Shown here: piece by piece, positions 32,261 through 40,069 of the stretch
How positions within the stretch are numbered: position 1 is the first letter of the stretch
How the letters are laid out: each line of letters begins with the position of its first letter
Source: an uncultured Collinsella sp.
Lineage (GTDB): Bacteria > Actinomycetota > Coriobacteriia > Coriobacteriales > Coriobacteriaceae
Length of the DNA: 64,000 nt
Direction of reading: 5' to 3'
Assembly (NCBI GenBank): GCA_900768435.1
Contig: CAAGCW010000028.1
Location: forward strand, 1-64,000
Notes under the pieces: generated by a model
The model's input: only the letters and a program-made list of their open reading frames with translations
What the model was told of the DNA's origin: nothing
The model's database searches: none
Translations under genes and position numbers: made by a program

Positions 32261-32337
32261 GGGGAAATGTCGGCGCTTGCCGGAAGGGGAGGGCCAGCGT
32301 ACAGCACGCTGGCGCAAGTTGGATCTTCTGCGGCATA

Positions 32338-32575
32338 CCCTGTGGACAAAAAACGGCAAATATGAGTACTGTTGCTAGCGTAGTATCATATCGATCTTAC
32401 AAGATAATAGACACAACAGTAAATATGTTCATTAACGTTGGCACACAGAAGCATGCTACCGGGCATTTTGATCAATTTGAAGGCATATCTAGGCCGCAAA
32501 GAGGTCGTTTGGGGCAGTTTTGGCTGTTATTAAAAAGGTGACAGTACTCATATTTGCCATTTTTTGTCCACGGGG
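32338..32575. repeat. 238-bp inverted-repeat element with AT-rich interior
   Basis: Arms of 35 bp (TGTGGACAAAAAACGGCAAA then TATGAGTACTGT) are inverted at 32541-32575 with about two mismatches. The 168-nt interior is much richer in A and T than the genome and has no reading frame. A short part (CCGCA, GAGGTCGTTTGGGGC, TTTTGG) is loosely like the core of the 119-nt elements. It could be a miniature transposable element, but no target duplication is seen. Confidence 0.7.
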
Positions 32576-32631
32576 CCTTGAGGGAGGGCGTCAATCAGGT
32601 CCCAGGGGAGGCGTTTCGAGGGCCGCAGAAC

Positions 32632-32671
32632 AAAAAACGGGGGCGCAGTTCATTCTGCGCCCCCGTTTTTT
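32632..32671. terminator. Bidirectional terminator of the ABC exporter operon
   Basis: AAAAAACGGGGGCGCAG and its perfect complement enclose TTCATT. On the minus strand it lies 28 nt after the stop codon at 32699. Confidence 0.92.
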
Positions 32672-32698
32672 GGGTATTGCGGTTGTTTGCCGCCGGTT

Positions 32699-34555
32699 TT
32701 ACGCCGCTTCGTCAAACTGCGAGTTGTACAGGTCCGCGTAGAAGCCGCCCTGGGCGAGCAGTTCGTCGTGTGTGCCCTTCTCGACGATGTCGCCGTCGCG
32801 GATCACCAAGATTACGTCGGCGTTGCGGATTGTGGACAGGCGGTGCGCGATGACAAAGCTCGTGCGGCCCTGCATCAGCGCATCCATGGCGCGCTGAATA
32901 AGCTCCTCGGTGCGGGTATCGACGTTGGAGGTCGCCTCGTCCAAAATCAGCGCCGGACGGTCGGCCAAAATGGCGCGGGCGATGGTCACGAGTTGGCGCT
33001 GGCCCTGTGAGAGGTTGGTGCCCTCCTCATTGATCATAAAGTCGTAGCCGCCGGCGAGCGTATGGATAAAGTGGTCGCAGCGTGCGGCGCGCGCGGCGGC
33101 CTCGACCTCGGCGTCAGTCGCATCGGGACGTCCGTAGCGGATGTTCTCGCGGATGGTGCCATTAAACAGCCAGGTATCCTGCAGCACCATGGCAAACTCG
33201 CCGCGCAGTGCCGCGCGGTCCCAGTCGCGCACGTCGACGCCCTCGACGCGCAGCGAACCGCCGTCCACGTCGTAGAAGCGCTGCAGCAGCTTAATGAGCG
33301 TGGTCTTGCCGGCGCCGGTGGGGCCGACGATGGCGATGGTCTGACCGGGCTGTGCCTCGCAGCTAAAGTCGTGGATGATGGTCTTGTCGGGCGTGTAGCC
33401 AAACTTGACGTGGTCGAACTCAACGTGGCCGGGGCGCTTCTCGGGAATCTGGGCGTCGGCCTTCTGCTCCTCCTCGGGCGCGGCGAGGAACTCAAAGACG
33501 CGCTCGGTGGCAGCGGCCATCGACTGCATCGTGTTGCTCACGTTGCCCAGCTGCTGCACCGGCTGCGTAAAGTTGCGCACGTACTGGATAAAGCTCTGGA
33601 TGTCGCCGGGCGTGGCGTTGCCGGTCAGCGCGAGCTGCGCACCCACCACGACGACGCCCACGTAGCCCATGTTGCCCACCAAGCTCATAAGCGGCATCAT
33701 CAGGCCCGATAGGAACTGCGAGCGCCAGCCACTAATAAAGAGGCGGTCGTTTTGACGGTCGAACTCCTCGATTGAGGCCTCGGCGCGGTCGAACACCTGA
33801 ATAACGTTCTGGCCGGCAAAGTCCTCCTCGATAATGCCGTTGACGGCGCCCAGGACTTGCTGTTGCTCGCGGAAGTACGGCTGCGAGAAGTGAATCATCA
33901 CGGTCAGGATAATCGCGGCGGCCGGCAGCGTGAGCACGGTGACGCCGGTAAGCGGCAGGCTGATCGACAGCATCATGACGAGCACGCCGATAATCTGCGT
34001 CACCGACGTGATGAGCTGCGTCACGCTCTGGTTGAGCGACTGGCCGAGCGTATCGACGTCGTTGGTGATGCGGCTGAGCACGTCGCCCTTGCTGTGTCCG
34101 TTAAAGTAGCTCATCGGTACGACGGCGATCTTGGCGGCGATCTCCTTGCGCATGCGATAGCAGATCTTTTGCGTGACGCCGGTCATGAGCCAGCCCTGGA
34201 TCAGGCTACAGGCAGAGCTTGCCAGGTACAGGCAGAGCAAAAAGCCGAGCGTCTTGGCGATCCAGGCAAAGTCAACGTCGCCGGTGCCGTTGACCTTGGC
34301 AACCAAGCCCTCGAACAGCTTAGTCGTAACCTGGCCGAGCACCTTGGGCCCCACAATGTTAAAGATGACCGAGCACACGGCAAAGGCGACGGCGGCAAAC
34401 ACGGCAATCTTGTGCTGGCCGATATAGCCGAGCAGCTGCCTCATGGTGCCCTTAAAGTCCTTGGCCTTTTCGCCACGGCGCATGCCACCCATGCGGCCCA
34501 TGGGACCACGCTGGCGTGTGGGCTTGGGAATCTGAGTCTTGGTCTCGTCTGCCAT
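32699..34555 (-). CDS. Heterodimeric ABC exporter, subunit with the complete ATPase site
   Basis: Half-transporter of 618 residues: a six-helix exporter domain (~45-340) and a C-terminal nucleotide-binding domain with Walker A GPTGAGKTT, signature LSQGQ, Walker B ALILDEATSNVD with the catalytic Glu, and switch His in IAHRLST. The N-terminal ~30 residues are Arg/Met/Gly-rich (RQRGPMGRMGGMRRGEKAK). Its ATG sits at the end of the upstream 788-residue partner gene (1-nt overlap), as expected of a heterodimer. The operon is headed by a MarR-family gene, pointing to multidrug or stress-metabolite export. Confidence 0.9.
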   Translation of the reverse strand: MADETKTQIPKPTRQRGPMGRMGGMRRGEKAKDFKGTMRQLLGYIGQHKIAVFAAVAFAVCSVIFNIVGPKVLGQVTTKLFEGLVAKVNGTGDVDFAWIAKTLGFLLCLYLASSACSLIQGWLMTGVTQKICYRMRKEIAAKIAVVPMSYFNGHSKGDVLSRITNDVDTLGQSLNQSVTQLITSVTQIIGVLVMMLSISLPLTGVTVLTLPAAAIILTVMIHFSQPYFREQQQVLGAVNGIIEEDFAGQNVIQVFDRAEASIEEFDRQNDRLFISGWRSQFLSGLMMPLMSLVGNMGYVGVVVVGAQLALTGNATPGDIQSFIQYVRNFTQPVQQLGNVSNTMQSMAAATERVFEFLAAPEEEQKADAQIPEKRPGHVEFDHVKFGYTPDKTIIHDFSCEAQPGQTIAIVGPTGAGKTTLIKLLQRFYDVDGGSLRVEGVDVRDWDRAALRGEFAMVLQDTWLFNGTIRENIRYGRPDATDAEVEAAARAARCDHFIHTLAGGYDFMINEEGTNLSQGQRQLVTIARAILADRPALILDEATSNVDTRTEELIQRAMDALMQGRTSFVIAHRLSTIRNADVILVIRDGDIVEKGTHDELLAQGGFYADLYNSQFDEAA

Positions 34556-36921
34556 TAGCGCTCGCCTCCTTCCATGACGGCTGCAATTTCTTCTTGGGTA
34601 AGCCCCAGCTCCTCGGCGGAAAGCTGCGACTGTGCAATCTCCAGGTACGCCGGGCAGCCGTGCAGCAGCTCCTCGTGCGTGCCGGTGCCCACTACGTGAC
34701 CGTCGTCGAGCACGATGATCTGGTCGGCGTGCATGATGGTCGCGATGCGCTGGGCCACGACCACGAGTGCGGCGTCGGTGACGTTTTTGGCCAGCTCCTC
34801 GCGCAGGCGCGCGTCGGTCTTGTAGTCGAGGGCGCTAAACGAGTCATCGAACACCACGACCTCGGGCTTTTTGGCCAACGCGCGGGCGATGGCCAGGCGC
34901 TGACGCTGGCCGCCCGAGACATTGGAGCCGCTCTGGCTGATGGGGGAGTCGTAGCCGCCCTCGCGCTCGGCGATAAAGTCCTCGGCCTGGGCGATGCGCG
35001 CCGCCTGGCGCATATCATCATCGCTCACCATGTCGCCGGCAAACTTGAGGTTGCTTTCAACGGTGCCCGAGAACAGGCGACCCTGCTGCGGGATGTAACC
35101 GATGCGGCGGCGCAGCTCGGAAAGGGTCATGTCGCGCACGTCGATGCCGTCGAGCGAAATGCTGCCGCCCGTGACGTCGTACAGGCGCGGAATCAGCTGC
35201 ACGAGCGTGGACTTGCCCGAGCCCGTGGAGCCGATGATGCCGAGCATCTGGCCGGCGTGCGTGGTGAAGTTCACACCGCTGATGACATCGGCGCGGGCAT
35301 CGGGGTACTGGAAGCTCACGTCGCGGAAGGTGAGCTCACCGCGCGGCGCGCTGGCTGCGGGCAGTTTGGGCGAGGCGGGGTCGTTGATGCTCGTGGGGCA
35401 GGTGATGACCTCTTCCACGCGCTCGGCTGCGACCTCGGCGCGGGGCAGGATGACCGAAACCATGGTGAGGATCATAAACGCCATGACGATCTGCATGGTA
35501 TAGGAGATAAACGCCATCATGTTGCCGACCTGCATCACGCCGTCGGACACGCCCTGCGCGCCAAACCAGACGATAAGCACGGTGATGCAGTTCATGACGA
35601 GCATCATGAGCGGCATCATAAAGCTCATGGCTCGGTTGGTGTAGAGCTGCGTGGTCATCAGGTCGAGCGAAGCCTTGTCAAAACGCTCGAGCTCATGCTC
35701 CTCGCGGTTGAACGAGCGGATAGGCATAAGGCCGTCGAGCAGCTCGCGGGCGGTAAGGTTCACGCGGTCCACAAAGCTCTGCATCTTTTTGAACTTGGGC
35801 ATGGTGAGGCCCATAAGCACGCCGACGACGGCCGAGACCGCGATGATGGCCACGGCGATGGTCCACTCCAGGCCGGTATGGTTGGCCAGGACGCGCATGA
35901 CGGCGACGATGCCCATGACGGGGGCCATCAGACACATGCGGATAAACAGGGTTGCGGCCATCTGGATCTGCTGAATGTCGTTGGTGCAGCGGGTGATGAG
36001 CGAGGCCTGGCTAAACTTGCCCACCTCGGCCGGCGAGAAGTGCATAACCTTGTTGAAGGTCTCGCGGCGCAGGTCGCGTGCGATGGAACAGGCGGTGCGC
36101 GAAGCCACGGCACCGGTCAGGATGGTGGCGACGAGCGACACAAGGCACAGACCAAACATCGTGGTCGCCATGCGGCCCAGGTAGGCGTTCTGCACGTCAG
36201 CGGGGTCGATGCCCTGCGCCTTGTACTCGTCTTGCACATAGCTCACGGCGCGCTGGGTCACGATGGAGCCCGACATGGAGCCCATTTTGTCCGTCATTTG
36301 GTTGGCGCCCTCGACGAGCTTGCTTTGGTCTACCAGACCGCCCTCGACACCCAGGCGCAGGCTCTTCATGGTGATCTTACCGCCGTCGGCATCAATCTGC
36401 TTTTGCATGTTCTGCGCCGCTGCGGCCTTCTGCTGCATCTCGGCGAGCTGCTCGGGCGTCATCGCTGCCATCTGCTCGGGGGTGGGCGCGGCCTGGGTGG
36501 CGCTGTTGCCTTCCTCGCCGGAGGCGCCCGTCATGTCGCTCATGGAACTGGCGTCGATCCCCTGGTTGAGCGAAAGGACGACGGTTTCGGGCAGGCTCAT
36601 GATGTTGGCAATCTTGCCACCGTCGGCGCGCTCTTCCTCGCTGCCCGTGTACGTTCGGATGCCGTTTTTGTCTGCCTTGCTAAACACAGCCTCCACGGCT
36701 TTGGCGTCCTCGGCGCTCATAAAGAGTTCGAGGTCGTCGAGCGCCTCGGCGCGAATGGTGTCGGGTACGGGCGAGGCGATGCCGCCTTGCTGAACGCCCA
36801 CATCGACGATGTCGCTCATATACGTAGGCAGCGCCAGGTCGGCATTGCAGCTGATGACGATGAGCACGATAGCCGTGAGCAGCGCCAGAATATGCTTTTT
36901 AAAGAGCTTGAGAATCCTCAC
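34555..36921 (-). CDS. Heterodimeric ABC exporter, subunit with degenerate ATPase site and large insert
   Basis: This 788-residue half-transporter is about 200 residues longer than usual. The extra part lies between the first helix (LALLTAIVLIVISCNADLAL) and the second (~255-275), so it is extracytoplasmic. It includes a Met/Gln/Ala-rich helix (PEQMAAMTPEQLAEMQQKAA). The nucleotide-binding domain has Walker A GSTGSGKST and signature VSGGQRQR. Its Walker B reads VVVFDDSFSALD, with Asp in place of the catalytic Glu, and AQRIAT in place of the switch His. That marks the degenerate half of a TM287/288-type pair. Confidence 0.9.
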   Translation of the reverse strand: MRILKLFKKHILALLTAIVLIVISCNADLALPTYMSDIVDVGVQQGGIASPVPDTIRAEALDDLELFMSAEDAKAVEAVFSKADKNGIRTYTGSEEERADGGKIANIMSLPETVVLSLNQGIDASSMSDMTGASGEEGNSATQAAPTPEQMAAMTPEQLAEMQQKAAAAQNMQKQIDADGGKITMKSLRLGVEGGLVDQSKLVEGANQMTDKMGSMSGSIVTQRAVSYVQDEYKAQGIDPADVQNAYLGRMATTMFGLCLVSLVATILTGAVASRTACSIARDLRRETFNKVMHFSPAEVGKFSQASLITRCTNDIQQIQMAATLFIRMCLMAPVMGIVAVMRVLANHTGLEWTIAVAIIAVSAVVGVLMGLTMPKFKKMQSFVDRVNLTARELLDGLMPIRSFNREEHELERFDKASLDLMTTQLYTNRAMSFMMPLMMLVMNCITVLIVWFGAQGVSDGVMQVGNMMAFISYTMQIVMAFMILTMVSVILPRAEVAAERVEEVITCPTSINDPASPKLPAASAPRGELTFRDVSFQYPDARADVISGVNFTTHAGQMLGIIGSTGSGKSTLVQLIPRLYDVTGGSISLDGIDVRDMTLSELRRRIGYIPQQGRLFSGTVESNLKFAGDMVSDDDMRQAARIAQAEDFIAEREGGYDSPISQSGSNVSGGQRQRLAIARALAKKPEVVVFDDSFSALDYKTDARLREELAKNVTDAALVVVAQRIATIMHADQIIVLDDGHVVGTGTHEELLHGCPAYLEIAQSQLSAEELGLTQEEIAAVMEGGER

Positions 36922-37367
36922 TTGGCATCTCTCCTTTCTTGATTACGGTCGATAATTTCGTTGGTACGCCTGAGCAGGCGCACCATCTCCTGGGTATCTG
37001 CTTCGCCGAGCTGCTCGAGGAAGGCCGCGGCGCGGTCCTCGAATTCTCGGCGTTTGATTTCAAGATCTTGTCGGCCTTTGTCGGTCACCGTGACATGCAC
37101 GCGGCGACGGTCGGTCTTTGAGTGCTCGCGCTCGACCCAACCCTTGGCTTCGAGGGCGCGCAGGATGTTGGCGATGCGGGCGCTCGAGACCCAGGCGCGA
37201 TCAGCGAGCTCGCTCGGCGTGAGCGAACCGCCGGCGAGCATGAGGGCGCGCATGACGGCCATCTCGCCGCTCAGGGCTTGGTCGGTAAAGCGCGAAACGC
37301 GCTGGTGCATGCTGCCAAACTCGGTAAAGAGCTGGCGCCCAAGCTCGTGGAAATCGGTATCTTCCAC
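36918..37367 (-). CDS. MarR-family regulator of the ABC exporter operon
   Basis: The 149-residue winged-helix protein shows the MarR core: LTPSELADRAWVSSARIANI, then LEAKGWVEREHSKTDRRRVH and VTVTDKGRQDLE. The start is GTG at 37367 behind AGGGG. Its stop codon overlaps the ATG of the exporter subunit (4-nt overlap). It is therefore translated with the exporter and probably represses the whole operon until a ligand, perhaps an exported compound, releases it. The region upstream carries a palindrome at 37443. Confidence 0.88.
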   Translation of the reverse strand: MEDTDFHELGRQLFTEFGSMHQRVSRFTDQALSGEMAVMRALMLAGGSLTPSELADRAWVSSARIANILRALEAKGWVEREHSKTDRRRVHVTVTDKGRQDLEIKRREFEDRAAAFLEQLGEADTQEMVRLLRRTNEIIDRNQERRDAK

Positions 37368-37442
37368 CGAAAACCCCTAACACTAGAAACTATTTTCGAT
37401 GAAAGATGATACCCCCTTACGCACACCCCATACAGGAGATTT

Positions 37443-37530
37443 TTGGGACATGCCTAGAAATCTACCTTCGTGGGCATCTCACGCCACCGCCTCCGCCGCG
37501 ACGAAAAGTAGATTTCTAGGCATGTCCCAA
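37443..37530. repeat. Palindrome upstream of the MarR gene
   Basis: TTGGGACATGCCTAGAAATC continuing TAC is perfectly inverted at 37508-37530. Inside, TTCGT and ACGAA can pair. No second copy is seen, although 52462-52482 has a loosely similar one-sided TCATGTCTCATAAATCTAC. It is far longer than a MarR operator. The rest of 37368-37728 shows nothing further. Confidence 0.65.
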
Positions 37531-37728
37531 ATATCTACTGGGTGACTAGGCAATATAAAGAGCGCATAAAGACTTAAAATCTTTCAAGAATTGCAACGTT
37601 TCAAAGAACTATCATGCACGCGGTTAGGCGAGGGGTTGTCACCACCATGACGACTGGGACTGATAGAGCGCCACGCGCGATGCTCCAACTTCCCGCAAGG
37701 AGACACCTGAATCAAGGGGGTTGGAGTC

Positions 37729-38478
37729 ATGGCATTTGACTTCACGGGCAAAACCGCGATCGTTACCGGCGGCACTCAGGGTATTGGCCTCGAGATTGCC
37801 AAGGGCATCGTTGCGGGCGGCGGACACGTCGCGCTCATCGCAAGGAACGCCGCCAAGGGCGAGGCCGCGGTGGCCGAGCTTGGCGAGGGCAACAAGTTTT
37901 ACCAGCTCGATGTTGCCGATGCGTCCAAGGCGCGCGAGACGGTCGAGCAGATTTTCGCCGATCTGCCCCAGACTAACATTCTGATCAACTGCGCTGGCGT
38001 CATCAGCACCAAGAAGTTCGACGAGATCGACGACACCGAGTGGCGCCGCACCATCGACATCAACCTCAACGGCACTTTTACCATGATGAATGCCGTGTAC
38101 CCGCACTTTAAGGCGGCCCACGCCGGCACCATCGTCAACGTGAGCTCTGTTGCCGGCAAGATCGGCGGCGGCCTGCTCGGTACCGCTGCCTACGCGAGTT
38201 CCAAGGCCGGCGTCAATGGCCTGACCAAGGCGGTCGCCAAGGAGGGCGGTAAGTTCGGTATCCGCTGCAACGCCGTCTGCCCGTCGCTCACCCTTACCGA
38301 CATGACGTCGATTCTCTCCGACGAGAACTCCCAGCGCATCATCAACGGTATCCCTTTGGGCCGTGCCGCCCAGGCCAGCGAGCCTGCGCAGATGGTGCTG
38401 TTCTTTGCTTCCGACCTCGCCAGCTTCGTGAACGGCGAGATTGGCGACTGCGATGGCGGCATCGTCCTGGACGGGTAA
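37729..38478 (+). CDS. Short-chain dehydrogenase/reductase, possibly KduD-like
   Basis: NAD(P)-dependent oxidoreductase of 249 residues with the classical SDR motifs: TGGTQGIG (cofactor loop, ~residue 13), ILINCAGV, the catalytic Ser in IVNVSSVAG and YASSK (Tyr and Lys, ~160-164). GGGGTTGGAG precedes the ATG. The next gene is a KdgT-type 2-keto-3-deoxygluconate permease, so a role in ketodeoxygluconate or uronate metabolism (as in KduD) is the best guess. The family is too broad for the sequence to fix the substrate. A hairpin separates the two genes. Confidence 0.82.
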   Translation: MAFDFTGKTAIVTGGTQGIGLEIAKGIVAGGGHVALIARNAAKGEAAVAELGEGNKFYQLDVADASKARETVEQIFADLPQTNILINCAGVISTKKFDEIDDTEWRRTIDINLNGTFTMMNAVYPHFKAAHAGTIVNVSSVAGKIGGGLLGTAAYASSKAGVNGLTKAVAKEGGKFGIRCNAVCPSLTLTDMTSILSDENSQRIINGIPLGRAAQASEPAQMVLFFASDLASFVNGEIGDCDGGIVLDG

Positions 38479-38498
38479 TACCCCGCGGCGATCGCATG

Positions 38499-38536
38499 GC
38501 GACGGTTCCTGCGACTCGGGACCGTCGCCTTCTTTC
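38499..38536 (+). terminator. Hairpin between the SDR and kdgT genes
   Basis: GGCGACGGTTC pairs with GACCGTCGCC (one bulge), followed by TTCTTTCT. It may attenuate rather than abolish transcription into kdgT. Confidence 0.7.
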
Positions 38537-38586
38537 TGACATAGGCGCGTGCGGCTACGATTCGCATGCATCCAAAGGAGATATAT

Positions 38587-39600
38587 ATGAGTGAATCGAC
38601 TGCGGTGGAGGCGCCGGCGGCAAAGGAGCCGTTCTTTAAGATGTCCTCCATTCCGGGTGCCAATATTTTGGTGCCGCTTTTGTTGGGCTGCCTGCTCAAC
38701 ACGCTGTTCCCCGACCTGTTCAAAACGCTCGGCAGCTTTACGCTCGGCATGACCCAGCAGGGCGCAGGCCCGCTTGTTGGCGCTTTTTTGCTCATCGTCG
38801 GTACGACGATTTCGTTTAAGAGTGCTCCTGCCGCCGCTGCCCGCGGCGCCATCATCATCGCCGTCAAGCAGATCGTGGTCGTTGCCGTGTCGCTGCTCAT
38901 CCTTTATGCATTCAACGACAACCTGTTTGGCATCTCGGCCATGGTGATGCTGGCCGCTTGCACCGGCGCCAACAACGCTATGTACGCTGGTCTGATGGGC
39001 ACCATGGGCAATGAGGCCGAGCGTGGCGCCGTCGCCATCACCACGCTGGTTGTCGGCCCTCCGGTCACGATGATCGTGCTCGGCGCTGCCGGTCAGGCTC
39101 CGATCGGCTGGTCGCTCGTGGGCGCCATCCTGCCGATCGTCGTCGGCATTATTCTGGGTAACCTCTTCCCGAGCTTTAAGAAGATGATGGCACCGGCACT
39201 TTCCGCCATCATCGTGCTCGTCTTCTTTGCCATGGGCTCGACCATGACCTTTGGCCAGCTCATTAATGGCGGTCTTCCCGGTATTCTGCTCGGCGTGATC
39301 TGCTCGGTGGTCTTTGCAATTCCCGTCATCGCGGTCGATAAGCTCACGGGCGGTACGGGTGTCGCAGGTGCAGCCATTTCGAGCTGCGCCGGAGCCAATG
39401 TGGCCACGCCTGCTGCCATGGCAAGCGTCAACGAGACCATGTACGGCGGCGCGGTGCTCGCGACGGCTACGGCGCAGGTTGCAGCATGTGCTATCGTGAC
39501 GGCCATTTTGACCCCGCTGGTCACCAGCTGGTGCTACAAGCATTTTGAGGGTCAGGGCCACAGCAAGGCAACGACCGACAAGGCCGCCGCAGCCGCCTAA
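38587..39600 (+). CDS. kdgT: 2-keto-3-deoxygluconate permease KdgT
   Basis: Integral membrane symporter of 337 residues with about ten hydrophobic segments. Family stretches such as PGANILVPLLLGCLLNTLFP, GTTISFKSAP, CTGANNAMYAGLMG and SSCAGANVATPAAMAS match KdgT. AAAGGAGA precedes the ATG at 38587. It lies 108 nt after an SDR gene, and a terminator follows. KdgT imports 2-keto-3-deoxygluconate released from pectin or glycosaminoglycan uronates. The kinase and aldolase (KdgK, KdgA) are not in the window. Confidence 0.9.
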   Translation: MSESTAVEAPAAKEPFFKMSSIPGANILVPLLLGCLLNTLFPDLFKTLGSFTLGMTQQGAGPLVGAFLLIVGTTISFKSAPAAAARGAIIIAVKQIVVVAVSLLILYAFNDNLFGISAMVMLAACTGANNAMYAGLMGTMGNEAERGAVAITTLVVGPPVTMIVLGAAGQAPIGWSLVGAILPIVVGIILGNLFPSFKKMMAPALSAIIVLVFFAMGSTMTFGQLINGGLPGILLGVICSVVFAIPVIAVDKLTGGTGVAGAAISSCAGANVATPAAMASVNETMYGGAVLATATAQVAACAIVTAILTPLVTSWCYKHFEGQGHSKATTDKAAAAA

Positions 39601-39639
39601 TGCCAAGCGGCAATCAAAGCTAAATAACTAACCATGCCA

Positions 39640-39675
39640 CAGGGCGGTCCCGGGGGAAATCCCGTGGCCGCCCTG
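39640..39675 (+). terminator. Hairpin after kdgT
   Basis: CAGGGCGG and CCGCCCTG form the base of a stem around TCCCGGGGGAAATCCCGTGG; the T tract (GTTTCT) is weak. Confidence 0.6.
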
Positions 39676-40069
39676 CAGTTTCTGCGGGGTCTCTGGAACA
39701 CTTTACCCTGCTAAAGCTGGCATAACAGCTAGAGTGAACGTCGTACAAAGGCAAGGAAAAATACCAAACAAATCGGTGAACGGTAGTTGTTCGCGCTCGC
39801 ATTTCCTGCGGGTTTGTAAAAAACGCCTTTATGATATAAAAAAAGAAACATATAACAGCCCAGATGGAGAGGGTCGCTATGTTATCCTTCTCAAACGGGT
39901 GAAATCTTGGGTTTTGGGTTGTAGTTCCAAGGTGGACAAACGTTTTCCCTGCACCAACGTGTGGTGAAGAACGGAAGAAGCCGGTAGTGCAAGCCGAACA
40001 TTCAAGAATTCAATAAGCAGCGGTGTGAGAGAGCGCCGCATTACACGTAACTAGGAGCGTGGTTACACA
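39676..40069 (+). promoter_or_regulatory. Non-coding leader and promoter region of pflB
   Basis: This ~390-nt stretch has no supported gene. It becomes AT-rich around 39815-39870, where TATGAT (39832) could be a -10 box. TAGGAGCG lies 12 bases before the pflB ATG. A long leader is common for pfl genes. I see no clear FNR-type palindrome. Confidence 0.35.

Noticed and set aside
32338..32575. Interpretation as a CRISPR array or phage attachment site
   Set aside because: Only one inverted pair of repeats is present, there are no regularly spaced direct repeats, and no integrase or tRNA gene lies nearby.
34516..36942. 808-codon open frame antisense to the ABC exporter subunit
   Set aside because: Frame mirrors codon bias of the real gene; the product is His/Asp/Ala-rich without any domain, while the minus strand encodes a complete ABC protein.
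39734..39967. 77-codon frame in the pflB leader
   Set aside because: No ribosome binding site, runs through AT-rich promoter-like sequence, and the product resembles nothing.
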